Part shown: positions 1-5,399 of the stretch, in pieces
Numbering within the stretch: the first letter of the stretch is position 1
How the letters are laid out: the number at the start of each line of letters is the position of its first letter
From: Pseudomonadota bacterium
GTDB lineage: Bacteria > Myxococcota_A > Polyangia > Polyangiales > Polyangiaceae
DNA length: 5,399 nucleotides
Direction of reading: 5' to 3'
Assembly: GCA_023460875.1 (NCBI GenBank)
Contig: JAEWOQ010000268.1
Span: forward strand, 1-5,399
The notes under the pieces: model-generated
Told to the model about the DNA's origin: nothing
The model's input: only the letters and a program-made list of their open reading frames with translations
Databases searched by the model: none
Program-made: the position numbers and the translations under genes

Positions 1-44
1 TCGGGGTTCAAGGCTCGGGGGTTCAAGGCTCGGGCGTTCGAGGG
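1..44. repeat. 15-bp tandem repeat, about 2.5 copies
   Basis: Two nearly identical 15-base units, TTCAAGGCTCGGGGG at 7-21 and TTCAAGGCTCGGGCG at 22-36, are followed by a diverged partial third unit (TTCGAGGG, 37-44), and the tail of an earlier unit sits at 1-6. The period is a multiple of three, and frame 1 on the plus strand stays open from base 1 to a TGA at 97-99, reading as GFKAR repeats and then a Gly/Arg-rich tail. It could therefore be the end of an upstream low-complexity coding region. It could equally be a non-coding intergenic repeat, which I think is more likely. The left edge hides the rest. Confidence 0.6.
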
Positions 45-55
45 GGCGCGCCCCC
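42..55. other. GC palindrome downstream of the thioesterase gene
   Basis: GGGGGCGCGCCCCC is a perfect 14-base palindrome lying about 32 bases beyond the stop codon of the minus-strand thioesterase gene. As RNA it could form a short hairpin of G-C pairs only. No run of U follows on either strand, so it does not look like a standard intrinsic terminator. It may simply reflect the local G/C-rich low-complexity sequence. Confidence 0.35.
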
Positions 56-86
56 GGGGCGGAGGCTCGGGGGGCGCCTGGGCCGG

Positions 87-548
87 TCACCAGCGATGAT
101 AGGCGGGGTGGCCTTCCCGGACCGCGACGAACACTCCGCGGCAGGTGGCCGTCACCTTCTCGGCCGTCCCGAGCTCGGCCTCGACGGTCACCTTGGCTCC
201 CTCGATCGCGACGGGTCGGGCCCGCAGGCGCAACGACTCACCGAGGGGCGTGGGCGCCCGGAGCTTGACGTGAAACTCTGCGGTGACCGTACAAGGTGGC
301 AGCAGCACGCCCGCCTCTCGCATCAGCGCCCAAGCTGCGGTCCAGTTGCTGTGACAGTCGAGGAGCGCGCCCACGATGCCCCCGTTGACCATGCCTTCGA
401 AGGCCTGGTGATGCTCCTCCGGGCGAAACGTCGCGACGACCTCCTCCCCCTCGACGAAGCTCTTGATACGAAGCCCCTTCTCGTTGGCGGGCCCGCAACC
501 AAAGCACTTGTTCCGCGGGGCGTACGTGTCCTGCAGGCTCTTGGTCAT
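87..548 (-). CDS. PaaI-like hotdog-fold thioesterase
   Basis: This 153-residue protein has the length and sequence pattern of a single hotdog-domain acyl-CoA thioesterase of the PaaI/4HBT superfamily; such enzymes hydrolyse acyl-CoA thioesters in the cytoplasm. Near the N-terminus is a Cys motif, CFGCGPANEKGL (15-26), typical of one PaaI-like branch. The central segment VNGGIVGALLDCHSNW (54-69) matches the conserved hotdog helix, with Gly56-Gly57 and the likely catalytic acid Asp64. The rest, including TVTAEFHVKLRAPTPLGE, fits the long beta strands of the fold. The start is the ATG at 546-548; no Shine-Dalgarno precedes it, but a -10-like box lies 6 nt upstream. The gene is divergent from purB. 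The fold assignment is firm; the substrate cannot be told from sequence. Confidence 0.88.
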   Translation of the reverse strand: MTKSLQDTYAPRNKCFGCGPANEKGLRIKSFVEGEEVVATFRPEEHHQAFEGMVNGGIVGALLDCHSNWTAAWALMREAGVLLPPCTVTAEFHVKLRAPTPLGESLRLRARPVAIEGAKVTVEAELGTAEKVTATCRGVFVAVREGHPAYHRW

Positions 549-554
549 GGCCGC

Positions 555-560
555 ATGTTA
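555..560 (-). promoter_or_regulatory. Extended -10-like box of the thioesterase gene
   Basis: On the minus strand the sequence reads TGT-TAACAT, then GCGGCC, then the ATG. TAACAT matches four of six bases of TATAAT and has the TG of an extended -10 in the right place. The box ends 6 nt before the start codon, so transcription would begin at or next to the A of ATG, giving a leaderless message. No good -35 hexamer is visible 16-19 bp upstream. The core GTTAAC (557-562) is palindromic, so it might also serve the plus strand towards purB. Confidence 0.4.
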
Positions 561-681
561 ACACCATGTGACGGACCCCGGCGCGAGCCGGGAGCCAGGC
601 GCCAAGGTCCCCGAAGCGGGGGGCCGTCGCGGAGGGCTCGGCCGGTCGACGGCTCGCGCCTTTGTCGCTAAGCCTCGGCCC

Positions 682-2133
682 GTGACCGCTTCGAAGCCAA
701 CGACGCCCCGCGCCCAGATCCCCAACGTCCTCGCCGCCCGCTACGCGAGCCGCGCCATGGCCGCCCTCTGGTCCCCCGAGAACAAGATCGTGCTCGAGCG
801 GCGGCTCTGGTTGGCCGTGCTCGAGGCCCAGCGGGAGCTCGGCGTCCCGGTGCCGGAAGGGGTCGTAGGCGCCTATCGCGCCAAGCTCGAGCAGGTCGAT
901 CTGGAGTCGATCGACGCCCGGGAGCGGGTCACGCGCCACGACGTCAAGGCACGCATCGAGGAGTTCTGCGCCCTGGCGGGTCACGAACACATCCACAAGG
1001 GCATGACCAGCCGGGATCTCACGGAGAACGTCGAACAGATGCAGGTGCGCTCTGCTCTCGCGCTCGTGCGAGACCGGATCGTCGCCGCTCTGGCGCGCTT
1101 GGCCGAGCTGAGCCTGGAGCACGCGGAGCTCGTCCTCGCCGGTCGCAGCCACAACGTGCCCGCTCAGGCCACCACGGTGGGCAAGCGCATCGCCAACAGC
1201 GGCGAAGAGCTCCTGCAAGCCTACCATCGCGTCGAGGAGCTGCTACGTCGCTATCCCCTGCGCGGCATCAAGGGACCCGTCGGCACCCAGCAGGACATGC
1301 TCGACCTGTTCGGCGGCGACACGGACCGGCTGAGGCAGCTCGAAGAGAACGTCGCGCGCCACCTCGGCTTCGAGCGGGTGCTCGACAACGTCGGCCAAGT
1401 GTACCCCCGCTCCCTCGATCTGGACGTGGTGAGCGCCCTCGTCCAGGTGGCTTCGGGACCGGCCAGCTTCGCCACGACCTTGCGCTTGATGGCCGGAGCG
1501 GAGCTCGCCACCGAGGGCTTCAAGCCGGGGCAGGTCGGCTCGAGCGCCATGCCCCACAAAATGAACTCCCGGTCCTGTGAGCGGCTCAACGGCTTCGCCG
1601 TCCTCCTCGGCGGCCACCTCGCCATGGCGGCTGCCCTGGCCGGCGACCAGTGGAACGAGGGAGACGTGAGCTGCTCGGTGGTGCGCCGCGTGATGCTCCC
1701 GGACGCCTTCTTCGCCACGGACGGCATGTTCGAGACCTTCTTGACCGTCCTCGATGACGCTGGCTTCTACCCGGCGGTCATCGAGCGGGAGCTCGGCCGC
1801 TACCTGCCGTTCCTGGCCACCACCAAGGTCTTGATGAGCGCGGTGCGCGCCGGCGTCGGACGCGAGACCGCCCACGAGGCCATCAAGGAGCACGCCGTGG
1901 CGGTGGCCCTCGAGATGCGCGAGCGGGGCCGAACCGACAACGACCTGTTGGATCGCCTGGCGGCAGACCCGCGTCTACCCCTCGATCGCGACGCCCTCGG
2001 CGCCCTGCTGTCGCGCCCCATCGAGTTCGTAGGGGCCGCCCCCTCCCAGGCGCGCGCCTTCGCGGCCAGCGTCGAGCGCATCGTCGCTCAGCACCCCGAG
2101 GCGGCCGCCTACGCGCCAGGCTCCATCCTCTGA
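682..2133 (+). CDS. purB: Adenylosuccinate lyase, actinobacterial type
   Basis: This enzyme splits adenylosuccinate into AMP and fumarate and SAICAR into AICAR and fumarate, two steps of purine synthesis in the cytoplasm. The 483-residue product is a complete member of the fumarase/aspartase superfamily. Visible landmarks are HKGMTSRDLTEN (105-116), GRSHNVPAQ (154-162) with the probable general acid His157, and the catalytic loop GSSAMPHKMN (286-295) carrying the serine base at 287 or 288. From memory, the sequence matches mycobacterial PurB almost end to end, from IPNVLAARYAS to the final PGSIL. The reading frame stays open upstream to GTG 568, but the GTG at 682 places the start about 10 residues before the conserved IPNVLA segment, whereas the extra 38 residues are Arg/Gly/Pro-rich and unlike the family. 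Neither start has a clear Shine-Dalgarno, so the exact N-terminus is less certain than the function. Confidence 0.95.
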   Translation: MTASKPTTPRAQIPNVLAARYASRAMAALWSPENKIVLERRLWLAVLEAQRELGVPVPEGVVGAYRAKLEQVDLESIDARERVTRHDVKARIEEFCALAGHEHIHKGMTSRDLTENVEQMQVRSALALVRDRIVAALARLAELSLEHAELVLAGRSHNVPAQATTVGKRIANSGEELLQAYHRVEELLRRYPLRGIKGPVGTQQDMLDLFGGDTDRLRQLEENVARHLGFERVLDNVGQVYPRSLDLDVVSALVQVASGPASFATTLRLMAGAELATEGFKPGQVGSSAMPHKMNSRSCERLNGFAVLLGGHLAMAAALAGDQWNEGDVSCSVVRRVMLPDAFFATDGMFETFLTVLDDAGFYPAVIERELGRYLPFLATTKVLMSAVRAGVGRETAHEAIKEHAVAVALEMRERGRTDNDLLDRLAADPRLPLDRDALGALLSRPIEFVGAAPSQARAFAASVERIVAQHPEAAAYAPGSIL

Positions 2134-2350
2134 TCCTCCCCACGCTCGTCCGCCGCGGCCTTCTCCGGCGTCCCACGCTCGAGTCCACGCGAAGCGCGCC
2201 CGGGAGGCGAGCGTCGACGGCCGCCGCCGAGCGCCGCCTCGAGGGTGAGTCGTTGAAGCCATCGATCCACTCCATCAGGCATACCTAGAGGGAGTGCTCC
2301 GAAGGGGCCGCGGGCGCGACCGAGCGACCCCGGCCGCTCCCGATCGGCCG

Positions 2351-2359
2351 TGCTAGGCT
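2351..2359 (+). promoter_or_regulatory. Extended -10-like site TGCTAGGCT
   Basis: TG-C-TAGGCT has the form of an extended -10 element (TGnTAnnnT). It lies 47 bases before the ATG at 2407, so transcription would begin near 2366 and leave a leader of about 40 nt that contains the ribosome binding site. No good -35 hexamer is seen at 2330-2336, where the sequence is only G/C-rich. The call rests on motif and position alone. Confidence 0.4.
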
Positions 2360-2390
2360 TCCATGAGACCGCCGACGCACTGACCCAACG

Positions 2391-2399
2391 AGGAGGAGG
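2391..2399 (+). promoter_or_regulatory. Strong ribosome binding site of the DUF748 gene
   Basis: AGGAGGAGG contains two overlapping AGGAGG cores and ends 7 bases before the ATG at 2407, ideal spacing. It decides the start in favour of 2407 over the in-frame GTG at 2350, which has no such site and overlaps the probable -10 box. It is the only strong Shine-Dalgarno in front of any gene in this window. Confidence 0.85.
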
Positions 2400-2406
2400 G
2401 TCCCGC

Positions 2407-3444
2407 ATGTCCATTCGAGGAGTGTTGCGTTCGAGGACCTTCGCCGTGCTGCTCGGCGCCGCGCTGGTCGTGGCAGTCCTCTGGGTGGCGCTGCCCGCGC
2501 TAGCCACGGGCTACGTGAACCGCAGGCTCGCCCAGCTCGAGGACTACACCGGCGAGGTGGACAGGGTCTCGTTTCATCTCTTGAAGGGCGCGTATCGCGC
2601 GGAGCACCTGGTGCTCCGGTCGCGGCAGGCGCCGGAGGAGCCCTTCTTCACCGCGTCCGCCGTCGATCTGTCCCTGGAGAGCCGCGCGCTGTTGGACGGG
2701 TCCTTCGTCGCGGAGATCGACGTGCACGACCCCGTGCTCGACTACGCCCCGAGAGCGGACGAGGGGGAACCCGAGCAGAGCTGGCAGGAGGCGCTCGCCG
2801 ATGTGGCGCCCTTTCGAATCGATCGGCTCGCCCTCCACGACGGCCGCATCAGCTATCGTGAGTCCGCGCGGAGCACCCCGCTCACCCTGACAGACGTGGA
2901 TCTCGTCGCGCGCAACCTCACCAACAGCGCGGACCTCGGCGAGAGCCTGTTCACGCGCTTTCAAGGCTCCGCTGTCGCGCTGGGGAGCGGGCAGCTCTCC
3001 TTCGAGGGGCGCGCCAACCCGTCCGCGAAGGCGCCGACCTTCGATCTCGAGCTCGAGCTCGAGGATCTCGCGCTGAAGGACGCCACCGCGCTGCTCCCCT
3101 CGAGCGCCGGGTTTCGCCCCGAGCAGGGCACCCTCTCCCTGGACGCCGATTTGAGCGCGTCCCGGGGACGCGCCCAGGGGGTCGGCCGCGCCCACCTGAG
3201 CGGGTTCCAAGCGACAGACATCGGTCGAGGAGAGCAGGACCTGGCTGGCCGCCTGTGGGACCGCGCTCGTGAGCTGGCAAGACCTCACCTCGGCGAGCAG
3301 CGCATGCGCGACGTGAAGGTCCGCGTACCCATCGACATCACCCTGGACGACCCGGCTGGAGGCATCCTGACCGCCGTCGCGGAGGTGACGCGGACCGCCT
3401 TGCGACGGGCGGTGCAGCAGAGCCTCCAGGACATTCTGCCCTAG
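2407..3444 (+). CDS. DUF748/AsmA-like membrane-anchored envelope protein
   Basis: The 345-residue product begins with a basic stretch and a hydrophobic segment at about 11-33 without a lipobox, so it is probably an N-terminal anchor in the inner membrane with the rest in the periplasm. What follows fits the DUF748 group related to AsmA: YVNRRLA (36-42), GAYRAEHL (about 63-70), PFFTASAVDLSL (79-90), LLDGSFVAEIDVHDPVL, SW at 125-126, PFRIDRLALHDGRISY (135-150) and RNLTNS (169-174). Alternating beta-strand patterns such as FDLELELEDLAL suit the elongated beta structures of AsmA-type proteins, which are linked to outer-membrane assembly or lipid transport. It is far shorter than large AsmA/TamB/YhdP proteins and has one anchor. 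Its start is fixed by a strong ribosome binding site. It stands alone, convergent with the dehydrogenase gene, and its exact role is unknown. Confidence 0.78.
   Translation: MSIRGVLRSRTFAVLLGAALVVAVLWVALPALATGYVNRRLAQLEDYTGEVDRVSFHLLKGAYRAEHLVLRSRQAPEEPFFTASAVDLSLESRALLDGSFVAEIDVHDPVLDYAPRADEGEPEQSWQEALADVAPFRIDRLALHDGRISYRESARSTPLTLTDVDLVARNLTNSADLGESLFTRFQGSAVALGSGQLSFEGRANPSAKAPTFDLELELEDLALKDATALLPSSAGFRPEQGTLSLDADLSASRGRAQGVGRAHLSGFQATDIGRGEQDLAGRLWDRARELARPHLGEQRMRDVKVRVPIDITLDDPAGGILTAVAEVTRTALRRAVQQSLQDILP
3046..3063. repeat. 18-base perfect palindrome inside the DUF748 gene
   Basis: CTCGAGCTCGAGCTCGAG is a perfect palindrome that is also three tandem CTCGAG units. It encodes Leu-Glu repeats within the segment FDLELELEDLAL of the DUF748 protein. 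The alternating hydrophobic/charged residues suit a beta strand, so protein coding and strong preference for CTC and GAG codons explain the palindrome adequately. Confidence 0.7.
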
Positions 3445-3451
3445 CCAGGGC
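3438..3451 (+). terminator. Weak hairpin at the end of the DUF748 gene
   Basis: GCCCT (3438-3442) pairs with AGGGC (3447-3451) across a 4-base loop, overlapping the TAG stop codon at 3442-3444. The stem is only 5 bp and no U run follows, so it is at best a weak or Rho-assisted 3' end. The convergent gap 3445-3527 holds no other strong hairpin that I can see, so termination for both converging genes is unexplained. Confidence 0.2.
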
Positions 3452-3527
3452 GCCAACGGGAGAGCTGAGCCATACCCAGCGGGCTGCGCCTGACACACAC
3501 ACCAGGAGGAACGCCGCAGCTCGCCCG

Positions 3528-4349
3528 TCAGACGAAGAGGTCCGGGATGAGGTCGGCGCCCGGGGTCACCGAATACTTCTCCAAATCGGTGACCCCCGCC
3601 CTACGCAGCACGTCCTCGTCGATGAGAAACTGTCCGGTCAGCTGCGTCGAAGGTTGCGTGAGGATCCAGTGAGCAGCGTCCGCCACGATCGCCGGCAGCC
3701 GCCCCTTCGAGGCCACCGCGTCGCCGCCGAGGAGGTTCTGGACCGCCGACGTAGCGATCACCGTCCGAGGCCACAGCGCGTTCACGGCGATGTTGCGGGG
3801 CCGCAGCTCCTCGGCGAGCCCGAGCACACACAGGCTCATACCGAACTTGGCGAGGCTGTACGCCAGGTGGGGGGCGAAGTAGTGGGGCCGCAGGTCGAGC
3901 GGCGGCGAGAGTGTGAGGATGTGGGGGTTGTCGGCCTTCTCCAGCCAGGGCAGGCACGCCTGAGAGCAGAGGAAGGTGCCCCGGGCGTTCACCTGATGCA
4001 TCAAGTCGAAGCGCTTCACCGGGGTCTGCTGCGTCCCTGCGAGGAAGATCGCCGAAGCGTTGTTGACCAATATGTCGATTCTCCCGAACGCCTCGACGGT
4101 GGCCTCTACGGCGCCGCTCACCTGCTCTTCGAAGCGGATGTCGCAGACGCAAGGGAGCGCTCGCCCTCCCGCCCGCTCGATGGCTTCGCACGCTGAATGG
4201 ACCGTCCCCGGGAGCTTCGGGTGGGGCTCTGCGGTCTTACCCACGACGGCTACGCGCGCGCCGTCCCGGGCCGCCCGCTCCGCGATCGCGAGCCCGATGC
4301 CTCGGGTCGCGCCCGTGATGAAGAGAACTTTGTCTTTGAGGGTCGCCAT
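3528..4349 (-). CDS. HSDL2-like short-chain dehydrogenase/reductase
   Basis: This 273-residue protein is a classical SDR with a Rossmann fold and NAD(P) cofactor. The cofactor-binding TGATRGIG lies at 12-19, an acidic Asp70 in CDI follows, NNAS is at 96-99, and the catalytic set is Asn121, Ser148, Tyr164 and Lys168 (YSLAK). The stretch HILTLSPPLDL (143-153), GMSLCVLGLAEEL, NIAVNALWPRTVIAT and the late TGQFLIDEDVL...GV are, from memory, hallmarks of the hydroxysteroid dehydrogenase-like 2 (HSDL2) branch rather than generic FabG. Eukaryotic HSDL2 carries a C-terminal SCP2 sterol-carrier domain; here the protein stops after the SDR domain, as in many bacterial forms. The start is the ATG at 4347-4349, without a Shine-Dalgarno. 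It is divergent from the Ycf46 gene by 23 bp and convergent with the DUF748 gene. The substrate is unknown, probably a lipid-like or acyl compound. Confidence 0.9.
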   Translation of the reverse strand: MATLKDKVLFITGATRGIGLAIAERAARDGARVAVVGKTAEPHPKLPGTVHSACEAIERAGGRALPCVCDIRFEEQVSGAVEATVEAFGRIDILVNNASAIFLAGTQQTPVKRFDLMHQVNARGTFLCSQACLPWLEKADNPHILTLSPPLDLRPHYFAPHLAYSLAKFGMSLCVLGLAEELRPRNIAVNALWPRTVIATSAVQNLLGGDAVASKGRLPAIVADAAHWILTQPSTQLTGQFLIDEDVLRRAGVTDLEKYSVTPGADLIPDLFV

Positions 4350-4357
4350 CTTGCTGT

Positions 4358-4366
4358 TGCTATACT
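4358..4366 (+). promoter_or_regulatory. Extended -10 box TGCTATACT of the Ycf46 gene
   Basis: TG-C-TATACT matches the extended -10 consensus with five of six hexamer bases. Six bases (CCCGTC) separate it from the GTG at 4373, so the predicted first transcribed base is at or beside the start codon. A possible -35, TTGAGG at 4336-4341 (four of six to TTGACA), lies 19 bp upstream, inside the 5' end of the dehydrogenase gene; the long spacing is tolerable with an extended -10. No Shine-Dalgarno lies before the start. Confidence 0.6.
4359..4364 (-). promoter_or_regulatory. Possible -10 box of the dehydrogenase gene
   Basis: On the minus strand the hexamer reads TATAGC, matching TATAAT at the first four positions, and ends 9 nt before the dehydrogenase ATG. 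Transcription would begin only 2-3 nt before the start codon. It shares four base pairs with the -10 box of the opposite gene. No -35 hexamer is evident, so this is a weak call based on position and the scarcity of A/T-rich sequence nearby. Confidence 0.25.
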
Positions 4367-4372
4367 CCCGTC

Positions 4373-5399
4373 GTGCCCCGCCTGCCCGTGACGGATGAGG
4401 ACATCCGGGATCTCGAGCTCCTCCTCCGCTCCTTTCACCCCTTGATCCTGATCGACGAGGCCGACGAGGGGCGGGTGCTCGCGATCCTCAAGGTCTTGGC
4501 TCAGCGGCTCGAGCTCCCGCTGCTCCGCTGGAGCGTCCACCGCGGCCTGGCCCGCGTCGATGGCGACAAGACGGCGGTGTACAAGACCGAGGCGCCAGAG
4601 CAGTGCCTCGCGCACCTGATCGCCGCGAACGCAGAGGTGATCACCTATCTCAGCGGCTTCGCACAGCACCTGGACGAGCGCCCCGTGGCGTCGCGCATCC
4701 GCGAGCTGCACGACGTGCTCTCGGGGCACCGGGGCGCCGTCGTGCTGAAGGGAACCCCCGCGGAGCTGCCCCCCAAGATCGCGCGCTTCTTCACGCTCGT
4801 GCGCTTGGAGGTCCCCAGCGGCGAGGCGTACCACCGCTATGTGTCCACGGTCCTGGCCGACTTGAAGGCGCGCATGCCGGTGCGTGTGGAGCTGTCCGGG
4901 GCGGACGTCGCGGAGCTGCTCGACCACCTCAGGGGCTTACCCTTCTACGAGGTGCGCAAGATCGTGACCCAGTGCATCGTCGAACAGGGGTGCCTGGACA
5001 GGAAGAGCATCGTCGCGGTCATCGACGCGAAGCGACGCACCATTCAGCGCACGGGGTTGCTCGAGTACATCCCGACGCCGCGAGAGGAGGCGGAGATCGC
5101 GGGCCTCGGGCGGCTGCGGAGCTGGCTCGACAAACGACGGCGCGCCTTCCGGGATCCTGAAGGGGCGCGAGCGATGGGCCTCTCGCCGCCCCGAGGGCTG
5201 TTGCTCACAGGGGTGCAAGGCTGTGGCAAGAGCCTGTGCGCGCGGGCCATCGCCTCGAGCTGGCAGCTCCCCCTCGTGCGCCTGGATCCCTCCAGCCTCT
5301 ACCGGAGGTACTTCGGGGAGAGCGAACAGAACCTCCACCGGGCCATCCGCACCGCGGAGTCGGTGGCTCCCGTCGTCCTCTGGATCGACGAAATCGAGA
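4373..5399 (+). CDS. Ycf46-family AAA+ ATPase, 3' end cut by window
   Basis: An uninterrupted frame runs from GTG 4373 to the right edge, giving 342 visible residues of a protein that in this family is usually around 500. The N-terminal part, LELLLRSFHPLILIDEADEGR (starting near 14) through RWSVHRGL (52-59), resembles the ATP-independent N-terminal domain of Ycf46-type proteins. The AAA+ core follows, with Walker A GVQGCGKS (280-287), the pore-loop-like RRYFGESEQNL, and Walker B VVLWIDE (334-340) at the cut. Sensor residues and arginine finger lie beyond the edge. Ycf46 proteins occur in chloroplast genomes, cyanobacteria and many other bacteria; a link to photosynthesis and carbon uptake is described in cyanobacteria, but the role in other bacteria is not established. 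The GTG at 4388 is an alternative start. It is divergent from the dehydrogenase gene and probably transcribed without a leader. Confidence 0.87.
   Translation, partial: MPRLPVTDEDIRDLELLLRSFHPLILIDEADEGRVLAILKVLAQRLELPLLRWSVHRGLARVDGDKTAVYKTEAPEQCLAHLIAANAEVITYLSGFAQHLDERPVASRIRELHDVLSGHRGAVVLKGTPAELPPKIARFFTLVRLEVPSGEAYHRYVSTVLADLKARMPVRVELSGADVAELLDHLRGLPFYEVRKIVTQCIVEQGCLDRKSIVAVIDAKRRTIQRTGLLEYIPTPREEAEIAGLGRLRSWLDKRRRAFRDPEGARAMGLSPPRGLLLTGVQGCGKSLCARAIASSWQLPLVRLDPSSLYRRYFGESEQNLHRAIRTAESVAPVVLWIDEIE

Larger units (their letters stand above)
2134..2406. other. Non-coding gap between purB and the DUF748 gene
   Basis: This 273-base stretch separates the purB stop from the next start. Open frames crossing it on the minus strand are Arg/Pro-rich and look like chance frames in GC-rich DNA. 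A 10-base direct repeat, CCCACGCTCG, occurs at 2139-2148 and 2172-2181. The second copy forms one arm of a 7-base inverted repeat, ACGCTCG (2175-2181) with CGAGCGT (2208-2214), separated by 26 bases; no U tract follows. The right end carries a -10-like site and a ribosome binding site, listed separately. I see no riboswitch or tRNA-like structure. Confidence 0.6.

Noticed and set aside
238..1227. Long minus-strand open frame across the thioesterase, the gap and purB
   Set aside because: It runs antisense through two well-supported genes in another frame and its product is Arg/Gly/His-rich with no family resemblance; typical of GC-rich DNA.
2350..2406. Upstream GTG start for the DUF748 protein
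   Set aside because: It has no Shine-Dalgarno, overlaps the likely -10 box, and would put 19 extra residues before the membrane anchor, while ATG 2407 has an ideal AGGAGGAGG.
3046..3063. 18-base palindrome as an operator or recombination site
   Set aside because: It lies in the middle of a coding sequence and follows directly from Leu-Glu repeats written with the preferred CTC and GAG codons.
3477..3486. CAGC-GG-GCTG as a terminator hairpin in the convergent gap
   Set aside because: The loop is only two bases, the stem four, and no U run follows, so it would not form a stable terminator.
2500..3498. 332-codon minus-strand open frame opposite the DUF748 gene
   Set aside because: It is the shadow of a gene with a strong ribosome binding site and recognised domain pattern; its own product shows no domain and no start signal.
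4250..4927. 225-codon minus-strand open frame opposite Ycf46 and the dehydrogenase start
   Set aside because: It overlaps both real genes and the promoter gap between them, and its composition is that of an antisense shadow.
4603..5160. 185-codon plus-strand open frame within the Ycf46 region
   Set aside because: It is out of frame with the AAA+ protein, whose Walker A and B motifs lie in the other frame; the product is Arg/Pro-rich and has no recognisable motif.

Overview
The window is GC-rich (about two-thirds G+C by eye) and densely coding. It holds five genes with strong bacterial codon structure and no sign of a mobile element, RNA gene or CRISPR array. A DUF748/AsmA-like envelope protein points to a diderm (Gram-negative) cell. 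The GC content, the extended -10 boxes of the type TGCTAGGCT, and the mix of a Ycf46-type AAA ATPase with an HSDL2-type dehydrogenase fit a Myxococcota-like (former deltaproteobacterial) chromosome. That placement is an inference; no marker here fixes the taxon.

Layout from left to right: (1) positions 1-86, a short 15-bp-period tandem repeat followed by a GC palindrome; (2) 87-548 on the minus strand, a PaaI-like hotdog thioesterase; (3) 682-2133 on the plus strand, divergent from it, adenylosuccinate lyase (purB) of the type found in actinobacteria; (4) a 273-bp non-coding gap with a weak inverted repeat and a promoter-like site; (5) 2407-3444 on the plus strand, a membrane-anchored DUF748/AsmA-like protein with a strong ribosome binding site; (6) 3528-4349 on the minus strand, convergent with it, an HSDL2-like short-chain dehydrogenase; (7) from 4373 on the plus strand, divergent from the dehydrogenase after only 23 bp, a Ycf46-family AAA+ ATPase cut off by the right edge just after its Walker B motif.

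The genes do not form one operon: strand alternates and each gene seems to be its own transcription unit. Thioesterase and dehydrogenase could both act on acyl/lipid substrates, purB is purine housekeeping, and the DUF748 protein belongs to envelope biology, so no shared pathway is evident.

The most interesting signal is in the start sites. The thioesterase and Ycf46 genes have no Shine-Dalgarno sequence, but each has an extended -10-like box (TGTTAACAT and TGCTATACT) ending exactly 6 nt before the start codon, the geometry expected for leaderless mRNAs. In the 23-bp gap between dehydrogenase and Ycf46, -10-like boxes for the two strands overlap. I see no convincing previously undescribed multi-gene system in this window.
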